7,743 nt of DNA from Sulfurovum sp. (GCA_020719895.1 DYPM01000087.1:1-7743), one strand, 5' to 3'. Positions 1 to 5,947 are shown, counted from the first letter of the stretch. The notes: generated from the letters alone by a model not told the origin. Translations and numbers: made by a program.

Positions 1-156
1 CTCTATGATTCGTTTTTTATCTTCATCATTGAGTGCGATTGGTTGTGGGCATCTCCTAAAAGATGGAAAAATACCAACTTATAAAATTCCGTATTCATTT
101 GTCCATAAAAAATTAGAAACCCAGACTATTTATAATCATCATAAATTAGAAGAAAA

Positions 157-160
157 AGAT
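157..160. repeat. Left target-site duplication AGAT of MITE copy 1
   Basis: AGAT directly before the first GGG of the element is repeated directly after its last CCC at 272-275. Taking out the element and one AGAT (115 bp) restores the csx10 frame, which independently supports the element boundaries and the 4-bp duplication. Confidence 0.85.
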
Positions 161-271
161 GGGAACCTCTAAAAACATAGATTGCTTCACTTCGTTCGCA
201 ATGACAAATCCCGTCATTGCGAGGCTTTGTAAAAGCCGAAGCAATCCAAAATGTAGTTTTTAGAGATGCCC
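161..271. mobile_element. MITE-like element, copy 1 (111 bp)
   Basis: Non-coding element with 16-bp imperfect terminal inverted repeats: GGGAACCTCTAAAAAC at the left (161-176) and GTTTTTAGAGATGCCC at the right (256-271), matching at 14 of 16 positions when one is inverted. AGAT stands on both sides (157-160 and 272-275), a 4-bp target duplication. The core folds on itself: GATTGCTTC (180-188) pairs with GAAGCAATC (238-246), and CGCAATGAC (197-205) with GTCATTGCG (213-221). The core resembles the widespread CGTCATTGCGAG-type bacterial palindromic repeats. It has no transposase, so it must have been moved in trans. It is the exact reverse complement of the element at 7579-7689. Confidence 0.92.
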
Positions 272-275
272 AGAT
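272..275. repeat. Right target-site duplication AGAT of MITE copy 1
   Basis: Second half of the 4-bp duplication. The csx10 frame resumes at 276 (TTT AAA CCA), continuous with GAT at 158-160 once the insertion is removed. Confidence 0.85.
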
Positions 276-659
276 TTTAAACCAGAAGATAAAGGCGGAT
301 TAAGACAACTCAAACAACTAAGAAATGGCTATATCACAAAAGATTTGGATGAAGTGTTTGTGAACTATACCTATTCTCAAAAATCTGCTTATGATAAAAC
401 AAACAGAAGAAGTTTAGATAGCAATATGTACGGCTACACCACCCTCAAAAAAGGGAGTGTTTGGCAGTTTAGCGTCAAAATTGATGAAACTATTTCAAGT
501 GAAGATGAAGAACTCATTATCGATACTTTAAAAGAGAGCAAGAGAATAGGTAAATCAAAATCAGCTGAATATGGGGAAGTTGAAATTACTGGAGGTGAGG
601 TTTCAACCTCACAAAATGGCGAAGCTAAAGCATCGCTTCCAAATGGTGAAATCGCTTTA

Positions 660-778
660 GGGCATCTCTAAAAACCGTCATGCCAAACTTGATTTGGCAT
701 CTGTTGTGTCCTAAAATGGGAGATTGCGGGTCAAGCCCGCAATGACAAAAAAAAGGGTGGGGGTTTTTAGAGGTTCCC
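660..778. mobile_element. MITE-like element, copy 2 (119 bp), same termini but different core
   Basis: It begins GGGCATCTCTAAAAAC (660-675) and ends GTTTTTAGAGGTTCCC (763-778). These are the same two termini as the other copies, but the interior is unrelated. The core holds two perfect hairpins: ATGCCAAA (680-687) with TTTGGCAT (693-700), and ATTGCGGG (723-730) with CCCGCAAT (736-743). It resembles the TCATGCC...GTCAAGCCCGC-AATGAC class of dispersed palindromic repeats. No clean 4-bp target duplication is seen: the flanks are TTTA and TAAA, sharing only TA at the junctions. It lies inside or at the end of the csx10 remnant and contains no reading frame of its own. Confidence 0.85.
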
Positions 779-898
779 TAAAAACAAACGAAAGCAATAC
801 ATTGCCAGTTGGCTTAAAAAATGGTCAGACCCAAAAAACAATCAAGGCTCAAGTGTTATTTTGGCACTTGTCGAACAAGCAAAAGCTGAAATAAAATA

Positions 899-912
899 GT
901 CGATATATCGAC
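899..912. promoter_or_regulatory. Perfect 14-bp palindrome, candidate operator
   Basis: GTCGATATATCGAC is its own reverse complement. It starts at the last base of the csx10 remnant's TAG and ends seven bases before the first of two TATAAT boxes, so a bound protein would cover the -35 area. The WYL-domain protein encoded at 3649-4596 is the obvious candidate ligand because it is the only DNA-binding protein in the window, but the link is inference. I saw no second copy of this palindrome. Confidence 0.5.
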
Positions 913-918
913 CGATTT

Positions 919-929
919 TATAATATAAT
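919..929 (+). promoter_or_regulatory. Candidate sigma-70 -10 region (two overlapping TATAAT)
   Basis: TATAAT occurs at 919-924 and again at 924-929. No good TTGACA-like -35 is present at the right spacing, which is common in Campylobacterota, where -10 boxes dominate. It lies 31-41 bases upstream of the ATG at 960 and is the only clear promoter before the csx20-to-WYL block, so it probably drives that whole run of genes through the ATPase pseudogene. Confidence 0.5.
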
Positions 930-959
930 CACTCAATATAAACTACAAAAAGAGACAGA

Positions 960-1620
960 ATGCAGAAAGAGATATTGCAGGTGCTTGACGAGTGGAACTG
1001 TTGGTCAAAACCCTTTAAGAGTAGTTTTCCTCGTAATACTTATGAGAATCAAGTGGCTCATAAAGCGAGTGCGGGTGAGATTCTTTTCGTCAAAGGGGTG
1101 CGTAGGAGTGGCAAATCTACCCTACTGCTCAACCATATCAAAACACTCCTATCCAATGGTGTCTCAAAAGAAGAGATACTTTTCGTGAATCTCGAAAAAC
1201 AGATAAGCAACCCCAAAAAAATCTATAGCATCGATACGGGACTCTCCAAAAGAGTCTCGTTTGAAGTTGGAAAAAAACTCGGTGATGATGGTAGAAAACA
1301 TCGTGTTTTTAGAACTCAAAAGATAGTACGGTGAGCTTTATTATTTCAAAACGGCACAAAACTATGAGATTGATTTTTTGGTCAAGGAGAGGGAGCAAAT
1401 AACCCATCTCATACAAGTAAGCTACATGCTAAGGGATGAAAAAACATACACCAGAGAGCTAAGAGCCTTGGTCAAAGCCAAAGAGGAGTTGCAAATCACA
1501 AACGAAATGGATCTCATGGTCATCACAACGGATAAATCTCAAGAGGTCGTATTTGACGATACAAACATCAAAGTGGTCAATATTTTTGAGTGGCTACTTT
1601 TGACAAAAAAGGAACACATT
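960..1620 (+). pseudogene. AAA-family ATPase of the DUF4143 type, decayed
   Basis: Intact members are about 400 residues: a P-loop ATPase domain followed by DUF4143 and a nuclease-like C-terminal region. Their cellular role is poorly defined. Here the N-terminus is present (MQKEILQVLDEWNCW) with a Walker A motif GVRRSGKST at residues 46-54 and the next strand ILFVNLE. The sequence then jumps directly to KKIYSIDTGL, a DUF4143 signature, so the Walker B and most of the middle are missing by an internal deletion near 1200-1210. The frame is next lost around 1308-1312: frame 0 ends at a TGA at 1332, while the homologous reading (LELKR, stop, YGELYYFK) is in another frame and has a TAG at 1324-1326. 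The tail continues as ELYYFKTAQNYEIDFLVKE to NIFEWLL near 1593 and overruns the csx20 start without a proper stop. At least three lesions make it non-functional. Confidence 0.8.
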
Positions 1621-1621
1621 A

Positions 1622-2008
1622 ATGCCAAAACTTTACCTCCTCTTCAACCACACACTCACACCAAAACAAGAAGAAGATGCAAAAGCGTCTTTGGGAATCA
1701 CTCAATTTGTCTCTCTCCCTGATGCGTCAAAGCAGATTTGGGGAAATGTACCATCGGATTTAGAGAGTCTGGCGGAGTATCTGCAACCGATAAAAGAGTT
1801 TCTTTTGCATAGTAGCGAAAAGGGCGATTGCGTTCTTGTGCAAGGGGATTTTGGGGCGACTTTTCATATCACCAATTGGGCGATTCAAAATGATTTGATT
1901 CCTCTTTATGCTACTACAGAACGCAAATCAATAGAAGAGATTCAAGCAGACGGCACGATCAAAAAAACAGCGATATTTGAACACAAAAGGTTTAGACATT
2001 ATGCGTAG
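1622..2008 (+). CDS. csx20: CRISPR-associated protein Csx20, putative cOA ring nuclease
   Basis: A 128-residue soluble protein matching the Csx20 pattern I recall: N-terminal KLYLLFNHTLTPKQEEDA (residues 3-20), central GDCVLVQGDFGAT (68-80), then PLYATTERKS (94-103) and a C-terminal HKRFRHYA. Csx20 is one of the small CARF-related proteins without an effector domain (with Csx15 and Csx16) that have been predicted to act as ring nucleases, cutting cyclic oligoadenylate to end the type III response. That role is from family literature, not visible here. The ATG is preceded by AAGGA at suitable spacing. The gene overlaps the next one by 8 bases. Its neighbours, a Csx23-like protein and a CARF-HEPN protein, are the effectors one would expect it to turn off. 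Confidence 0.8.
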   Translation: MPKLYLLFNHTLTPKQEEDAKASLGITQFVSLPDASKQIWGNVPSDLESLAEYLQPIKEFLLHSSEKGDCVLVQGDFGATFHITNWAIQNDLIPLYATTERKSIEEIQADGTIKKTAIFEHKRFRHYA

Positions 2009-2453
2009 ATTGATTGACTTTATGAAAAAACCGTTAGTCGCGTATCTATTGGTCGTGATAGTCGGACTTGTGGCACACTATGGCGGTATCCAATGGCTTG
2101 AGGATTTTTACGGAGCGTTGGATGTCGCTGCGGCGGTGGCTTTGGCGATGTTTGCACTTTGGGGATATCAAGAATATGGCAGACAAGAAGAGTCGGTGAA
2201 GATCATGTTTGAAGTCAATGGAGAACTCAAAGAGACGAACCTAAGCCTCTTACGCAAAAACTGCACAAGAAGCGAAGTATTGGGAGTTTTGGGAATGATT
2301 CAAAAAGACTCCAAAACACGATTTGAGATAGGCAGTATGAAAAAGGTAGCGTTTCTTAAAACCTTAGCAGATATTCAAAAAGGCAAAGTAAAAGAGTTGG
2401 TGATTTGCCTTACGCAAATTGAATTAGACCAGTTTAAAATAGGAGAGGAGTAG
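2001..2453 (+). CDS. Small two-helix membrane protein, Csx23-like candidate cOA effector
   Basis: The 150-residue protein has two hydrophobic segments (about 11-30, PLVAYLLVVIVGLVAHYGGI, and about 38-56, GALDVAAAVALAMFALWG) followed by a charged soluble domain of about 85 residues (MFEVNGELKETN, then TRSEVLGVLGMIQKD, then VKELVICLTQIELDQF). The layout matches Csx23, the membrane effector of some type III systems whose cytoplasmic C-terminal domain binds cyclic tetra-adenylate. The size and the position between csx20 and a CARF-HEPN gene fit. The name is an inference from architecture and context, since I cannot align it. I chose ATG at 2001 over an upstream in-frame ATG at 1977 because AAAAGG lies at 1985-1990 and the overlap with csx20 is then only 8 bases. 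It is translationally coupled to csx20 and ends 2 bases before the next start. Confidence 0.62.
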   Translation: MRRLIDFMKKPLVAYLLVVIVGLVAHYGGIQWLEDFYGALDVAAAVALAMFALWGYQEYGRQEESVKIMFEVNGELKETNLSLLRKNCTRSEVLGVLGMIQKDSKTRFEIGSMKKVAFLKTLADIQKGKVKELVICLTQIELDQFKIGEE

Positions 2454-2455
2454 AG

Positions 2456-3643
2456 ATGGCAAAGATACTGATTAGTTCATTAGGGACAGGTCAAAAAAAG
2501 GATGGTGGATATAGAAAAGCAAAATATCAACTTGACAATAAAGATATTGTTGAAACAACTTTTATTTCTAAAGCACTCAAAGAATTTTTGAAGATTGATG
2601 ATATTTTTTTGGTTGGAACCAATGGTTCTATTTGGGACAGTTGTTATCGTGAGTTTGGCGGGAAAGATGAAAATATTGAGCTTGAACTTTATGAAAAAAT
2701 AGAATCTAAAAGCTTGACTGAAAATGATTTGTTTACAGTCAATCAGCAAATGGGCAACAACTCTAAATGTTTTCTTATAGATTATGGCTTGAATGAAGAT
2801 GAATTATGGTCAAACTTTGATAAATATATCCAGATATTAGACACTATCAAAGATGGCGATATAGTTTATCTTGATATTAGCCATGCGTTTCGATCTCTTG
2901 CCTTGATGTCATTTTTGATGGTGCAGTTTGGTTTTGGCGTAAAAAACAAAAAGTTTACTATCGGCGGTATCTATTATGGAATGCTTGAAGTTGCTGGAGA
3001 AAATAATGATATTACTCCTATCGTCGATTTAAAAATCTTTTATGATTTGATGGAGTGGATCAAAGCGATTGATGCATTTAAAAATTATGGTCATGCAGAT
3101 TTATTGGTTAAGCTTTTTGAGCAAGAAGCAGATTTGGAGCATCAAGAAAAAGAGATTTTCAATATGTTTGATCTCAATCTTTCCTTAGCCAATATGTCGG
3201 CTTTACAAAAATTTATAGAAAATGCAAAACGCATTTTGCCCAAATTGAAAAAACACAATAACCCAATTATCAAACTCGTCTCACCTGATATTGTTACGTT
3301 TGTGAAACGGATGGATACTAAAACACAATCTAAATTTCAATTTGAATTGGCTTCTTGGTTTTATGAAAATAAAAATTATGCTTTGACTTATACCGTGTTA
3401 GTTGAAGCGATGGTTACTAAGGAGTGTGAAATGGAGAAGTTAGATTCTACAAACAAAGAACATAGAGAGACATCAAAAAACTATTTATGGAACGATGAAA
3501 CAAAACCGTACAAAGAAATTGTAGGGATTAGAAACGATATCGCACACCAAAGAGTATCAAGAAAAATAGACACAAAGAAAAATGTAGATGACTTAAAGGA
3601 TTATTTATCTGATGTAAAACAGTTTATTAACAGGGAAAGGTGA
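2456..3643 (+). CDS. CARF-HEPN ribonuclease, Csx1 / TM1812 (DxTHG-motif) family
   Basis: At 395 residues it is a full-length member of the cOA-activated RNase group. The N-terminus KILISSLGTGQKKDGGYRKAKYQL is the typical CARF start (compare ISFLGTG...Y.K..Y). LDISHAFRSL at residues 139-148 is the variant of the DxTHG motif (D140, S142, H143, with R146). The C-terminal helical part is HEPN, with the Rx4H catalytic motif RNDIAH (R359, H364) intact. The expected role is to bind cyclic oligoadenylate through the CARF domain, dimerise and cut RNA non-specifically in the cytoplasm. A strong GGAGAGGAG lies just upstream of the ATG. It looks more AT-rich than the two genes before it, hinting at a separate origin. 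The gene is followed with overlap or near-overlap by the WYL regulator. The exact Csx subname (csx1 or csx2) cannot be fixed by eye. Confidence 0.85.
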   Translation: MAKILISSLGTGQKKDGGYRKAKYQLDNKDIVETTFISKALKEFLKIDDIFLVGTNGSIWDSCYREFGGKDENIELELYEKIESKSLTENDLFTVNQQMGNNSKCFLIDYGLNEDELWSNFDKYIQILDTIKDGDIVYLDISHAFRSLALMSFLMVQFGFGVKNKKFTIGGIYYGMLEVAGENNDITPIVDLKIFYDLMEWIKAIDAFKNYGHADLLVKLFEQEADLEHQEKEIFNMFDLNLSLANMSALQKFIENAKRILPKLKKHNNPIIKLVSPDIVTFVKRMDTKTQSKFQFELASWFYENKNYALTYTVLVEAMVTKECEMEKLDSTNKEHRETSKNYLWNDETKPYKEIVGIRNDIAHQRVSRKIDTKKNVDDLKDYLSDVKQFINRER

Positions 3644-3648
3644 AACAA

Positions 3649-4596
3649 ATGTCAACATTCCAAAAATACAAATATATCCTTGAGGCATTTCATACAAAAA
3701 AAAGTTTGAGTGCTGATGATGAAGCACTGCTTGATGAACTTCAAATTTCATCCAAACAACTTGGCAGATTGTTTCATGAGCTTGACAATATCTTTGATAA
3801 TATCATCAAAGAAAAAGAAGGCAAAAAAAATATCTACAAACTCATCCGTCCCATCGATCTCTTTGTCGAGACGTTCAAAAACTCCAATGAATTAGGTTGG
3901 TTCTTTGAGATGGCGCACGAGGCTAATCCTGAGATTTTCAAGGCACTTGAATCCTACACCAACCAAAACCCGAAAATCTATCAGTTCAAAACCTCTCCTT
4001 TTGAGGATATCAACACCTTTGATGCCAAAGAGATTTTCAATCAACTCCGCTTGGCGGTGGAAGCAAGAGAGTATCGAAAAATCAAATTTACCTACGAAGA
4101 GACCTTTCGCGATAACCTCAAATGTCTCAAGCTTATTTTTATGGACAACAACTGGTATATCGCGTATGTGGACGAAGAGGAGAAGCTCCGTTTTGGACGT
4201 ATCTCTTTTATCGATAAAATGTCATACGCGACCAAATCAACGGCATATCAACCTGCCACCGTGGCTAAACATCTCAAGTTTTTAGAGAGCGTGCAAAACT
4301 CCAAAACCCTTTTTGATGTCACGCCAAACATCGCGACACTCAAAGCCACACCTGAAGTTGCACACTATTTTGACAAAGGTATGAAAAGGTTTCTCTCTTC
4401 GCAAGCCTTTGTACGTAAAGAGCCTGATGGGAGTGTGATTTTTACTTTGAGCTATACGCAATCTATCGAAATTTTGCCACTTGTCCAACGATGGTTGCCC
4501 AATTTGATCATTCTCAAACCAAAAGAATTAGCCGATGAGTACGCCAAAAAACTTTCTGAAACAATAAAATATCAAAACTCTATTGATACTCAATAA
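3649..4596 (+). CDS. WYL-domain transcriptional regulator
   Basis: About 315 residues. The N-terminal 65 residues look like a winged helix-turn-helix (QKYKYILEAFHTKKSL ... SSKQLGRLFHELDNI ... GKKNIYKLIR). The middle carries a WYL domain with AREYRKIKFTYEE, then NNWYIAYVDEEEKLRFGRI, where WYI (about residues 169-171) stands for the WYL triad. A C-terminal WCX-like part follows (TPEVAHYFDKGMKRF through IEILPLVQRWLPNLIIL). WYL proteins commonly sense nucleic-acid-type ligands and regulate CRISPR and other defence loci. I prefer ATG at 3649, with GGGAAAGG at 3633-3640 at good spacing, over GTG at 3640, which would overlap the preceding stop. A likely target is the palindrome and promoter at 899-929, or its own operon; that is inferred from context only. 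Confidence 0.85.
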   Translation: MSTFQKYKYILEAFHTKKSLSADDEALLDELQISSKQLGRLFHELDNIFDNIIKEKEGKKNIYKLIRPIDLFVETFKNSNELGWFFEMAHEANPEIFKALESYTNQNPKIYQFKTSPFEDINTFDAKEIFNQLRLAVEAREYRKIKFTYEETFRDNLKCLKLIFMDNNWYIAYVDEEEKLRFGRISFIDKMSYATKSTAYQPATVAKHLKFLESVQNSKTLFDVTPNIATLKATPEVAHYFDKGMKRFLSSQAFVRKEPDGSVIFTLSYTQSIEILPLVQRWLPNLIILKPKELADEYAKKLSETIKYQNSIDTQ

Positions 4597-4656
4597 AATC
4601 TCTCACCAAACATAAACTGCTACTCTTATTAGACATTTTTTGACTCCATAATATCC

Positions 4657-4662
4657 TATACT
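4657..4662 (+). promoter_or_regulatory. Candidate -10 box (TATACT) before the 45-residue gene
   Basis: TATACT sits in a T-rich intergenic stretch 30 bases upstream of the ATG at 4693. A TTGACT at 4640-4645 is only 11 bases away, too close for a standard -35. If it is a promoter, it is of the -10-only kind. The 96-base gap after the WYL gene suggests a new transcription unit begins here. Confidence 0.3.
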
Positions 4663-4692
4663 TTTTTTTATCAAACATCAAGGAGTCCAAAA

Positions 4693-4830
4693 ATGAAGCG
4701 AACCAAATCAAAGCCCAAAAAAAGAGCCGTATGGGGTTTTAGTCCAATCACCAGAGTAGTGCATAGCAAAAAGGTATATTCAAGAAAAAACATCACAATC
4801 AATAGACTTCTTGCAAAACAAGAAGCCTAA
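4693..4830 (+). CDS. 45-residue highly basic protein, unknown function
   Basis: ATG at 4693 has AAGGAG at 4680-4685 at ideal spacing, and the frame ends with TAA at 4828-4830. The peptide starts MKRTKSKPKKRAVWGF and continues SPITRVVHSKKVYSRKN. Lys and Arg are spread along the first 35 residues, with a central WGFSPITRVV core that looks conserved rather than random. There is no hydrophobic segment or signal peptide. Such composition suits nucleic-acid or ribosome binding, but I do not recognise the family with certainty. It stands alone between the WYL gene and a run of inverted repeats, and may be cotranscribed with the coiled-coil genes after them. The strong ribosome-binding site and patterned sequence argue that it is a real gene. 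Confidence 0.65.
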   Translation: MKRTKSKPKKRAVWGFSPITRVVHSKKVYSRKNITINRLLAKQEA

Positions 4831-4928
4831 GCACAAAGTGCGTGAGCTGTCTGCTGAAGACAACTTAGCGTTAGCGTAGCCTAATGGACTTTGTTCATTA
4901 GGCGTTATTTTGAGTTCTGCAAGAACTC
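4831..4928 (+). other. Cluster of four short perfect inverted repeats, candidate structured RNA or leader
   Basis: Four consecutive perfect stems fill this gap: GCAC (4831-4834) with GTGC (4838-4841); TGTCT (4848-4852) with AGACA (4858-4862); GCCTAATG (4879-4886) with CATTAGGC (4896-4903); GAGTTCT (4912-4918) with AGAACTC (4922-4928). A tandem TTAGCGTTAGCG lies between the second and third. The last stem ends 11 bases before the AAAGGAG of the gene at 4950, so folding could affect its translation. No good T-run follows the third stem, so a standard intrinsic terminator is not convincing. The density of stems suggests a functional transcript, such as a small RNA or a 5' leader. Confidence 0.5.
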
Positions 4929-4949
4929 TAATATAGATTAAAGGAGTTT

Positions 4950-5393
4950 ATGATGAACAACACTATGATGACTTTAAGCAAAACTATCTTCAATGTTCCA
5001 GCGACAAGTTATAGCCCATTGAATATTGCTGGGCAGTACTTTGAGTACAAAAAAGCTATAGCGATGATAGAGTATGAGACTGAAAAGCTACTTGCTCAAA
5101 AAGAGATTATCTTAAAGCAAATTGAATCTCAGTTGGTGCTTGAGCTTGATAGAAATGAGAAAAACTACCGTCTTGAGAGGGGAAGATTGGAGATTATCTA
5201 TGCAGATCTTAAAGGTCTTGCTATTGACCGATCTAAATTAATCGATGCCATTACAGATGCAAGTCGTCGTAGCGATAAGGATATGATGATTATTCTTAAA
5301 GATATTCTAAAGCACAACGATGAGGTTCACAATCAAACGCTTAACAAGATAAGTCCATCCAACCAACTCATTCACATCACACAGGGAGAGTAA
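4950..5393 (+). CDS. Coiled-coil protein, unknown function (first of a pair)
   Basis: 147 residues, soluble, not recognised. After a short N-terminus (NVPATSYSPLNIAGQYFEYKK) it becomes a long helix rich in Glu, Lys, Ile and Leu from about residue 32 to 90, likely a coiled coil. A second helical stretch (IDRSKLIDAITDASRRSDKDMMIILKDILKHND) ends with a Ser/Pro-containing tail. AAAGGAG precedes two adjacent ATGs (4950 and 4953), and either may be the start. The stop is one base from the start of the next gene, so the two are surely coexpressed. Its partner has a membrane anchor, suggesting a membrane-attached heteromeric filament or scaffold. This is inferred from composition alone. Confidence 0.7.
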   Translation: MMNNTMMTLSKTIFNVPATSYSPLNIAGQYFEYKKAIAMIEYETEKLLAQKEIILKQIESQLVLELDRNEKNYRLERGRLEIIYADLKGLAIDRSKLIDAITDASRRSDKDMMIILKDILKHNDEVHNQTLNKISPSNQLIHITQGE

Positions 5394-5394
5394 A

Positions 5395-5925
5395 ATGTTT
5401 CAAATACTTTTGGGAGTAGCGGGAGTAGTGGCTGTAGGTGCTTATCTTTTGGAAGATAAAAAGAGTAGCTATAAAAGTGCTAAAAGAGATTACGAAAGAA
5501 CCTATGCTAATGCAAAAGAAGAGATTTATAGTTCCTACGATAATGCCAAACGCAAAATCGACCTTGATAATCTATTTAAACTCAAAAGGCTCAAGCAAGA
5601 TATACTTAGGCAAATCAAAGGTGAGATGAAAAACATCAATGCAGAGTATGGCAGAATCAATCATGAGATACGATCAAAAAAGAGTCTCCTTGATGCTATA
5701 TTTGCTCAAAAAAAAGCCCAAATAGGCTCAAAAAAGGCTATTCAAAAACAAATCAACACAACTCTTGCGATAAGAAAGGAGCTATTTGAAGTCCAAGCAA
5801 TCCTAAAAGCAAAACGTACAACAATCATTCAAAAGCAAGAGAGTCTCGCCCAAGAGATGCGTGATATTCAACAAAACATCAACGCCCTTAGTCTAAATAG
5901 ACACACAATCAACTACAATCATTGA
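5395..5925 (+). CDS. Membrane-anchored coiled-coil protein, unknown function (second of a pair)
   Basis: 176 residues. The first 19 residues (ILLGVAGVVAVGAYLL) form a single short hydrophobic helix with no obvious cleavage site, most likely a membrane anchor. The rest is almost continuous charged helix (DKKSSYKSAKRDYERTYANAKEE through AQEMRDIQQNINALSLN) with several QK/K-rich heptad-like runs, a strong coiled-coil pattern. The ATG at 5395 follows GGGAGAG in the end of the previous gene. I do not recognise a family. The next gene downstream is cas2, 22 bases away, so this pair sits directly against the adaptation genes. A role linked to CRISPR or to another defence system is possible but unproven. 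Confidence 0.7.
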   Translation: MFQILLGVAGVVAVGAYLLEDKKSSYKSAKRDYERTYANAKEEIYSSYDNAKRKIDLDNLFKLKRLKQDILRQIKGEMKNINAEYGRINHEIRSKKSLLDAIFAQKKAQIGSKKAIQKQINTTLAIRKELFEVQAILKAKRTTIIQKQESLAQEMRDIQQNINALSLNRHTINYNH

Positions 5926-5947
5926 TCTATTTTGCCAACAATAAATT

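Larger units (their letters stand above)
2..899 (+). pseudogene. csx10: csx10 (type III-D RAMP subunit), disrupted by two MITEs, 5' end outside window
   Basis: Remains of Csx10, a RAMP (Cas5-group) subunit of type III-D effector complexes that helps hold crRNA. The frame is open from base 2 to 160, is broken by a 111-bp element, resumes at 276-659, is broken again, and a last in-frame segment runs 780-899 to a TAG. Family-like signs are the stretch containing IPYSFVHKK, the block SAYDKTNRRSLDSNMYGY followed by LKKGSVWQF, and the glycine loop RIGKSKSAEYGEVEI (compare the RLGRSRSxxYGRVEI pattern of Csx10). Removing 161-275 (element plus one AGAT) joins KLEEKD to FKPEDKGG in frame. The segment after the second element (KRKQYIASWLKKW onward) is in the same frame, but I cannot confirm that it belongs to Csx10. 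The usual C-terminal part after the glycine loop looks shortened. The gene is very probably non-functional here. Confidence 0.72.

Noticed and set aside
47..61. Possible fourth MITE end (GGGCATCTCCTAAAA) inside csx10
   Set aside because: It has an extra base, no matching opposite end nearby, and the csx10 frame reads through it without disturbance, so it is probably coincidence.
660..780. 2-bp TA target duplication for MITE copy 2, implying an IS630-like mover
   Set aside because: TA is present on both sides, but copy 1 shows a clear 4-bp AGAT and copy 3 shows neither, so a TA rule is not supported.
4282..4488. Minus-strand frames within the WYL gene and elsewhere (2480-2749, 6838-7305, 7277-7462)
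   Set aside because: They lie antisense to well-supported genes, lack ribosome-binding sites and read as low-complexity shadows.
4640..4662. Standard sigma-70 promoter TTGACT / TATACT
   Set aside because: The spacer is 11 bases, far below the usual 16-18. Only the -10 box is kept, at low confidence.
4879..4911. Intrinsic terminator at the 8-bp stem
   Set aside because: The stem is good, but the following GTTATTTTG is not a real T-tract, so I only list it as part of the hairpin cluster.
4831..4949. Integron attC-like site, suggested by the GCCTAATG...CATTAGGCGTTA stem
   Set aside because: The GTTRRRY core is not met (GTTATTT) and no matching inverse core or second box pair is found at the proper distance.
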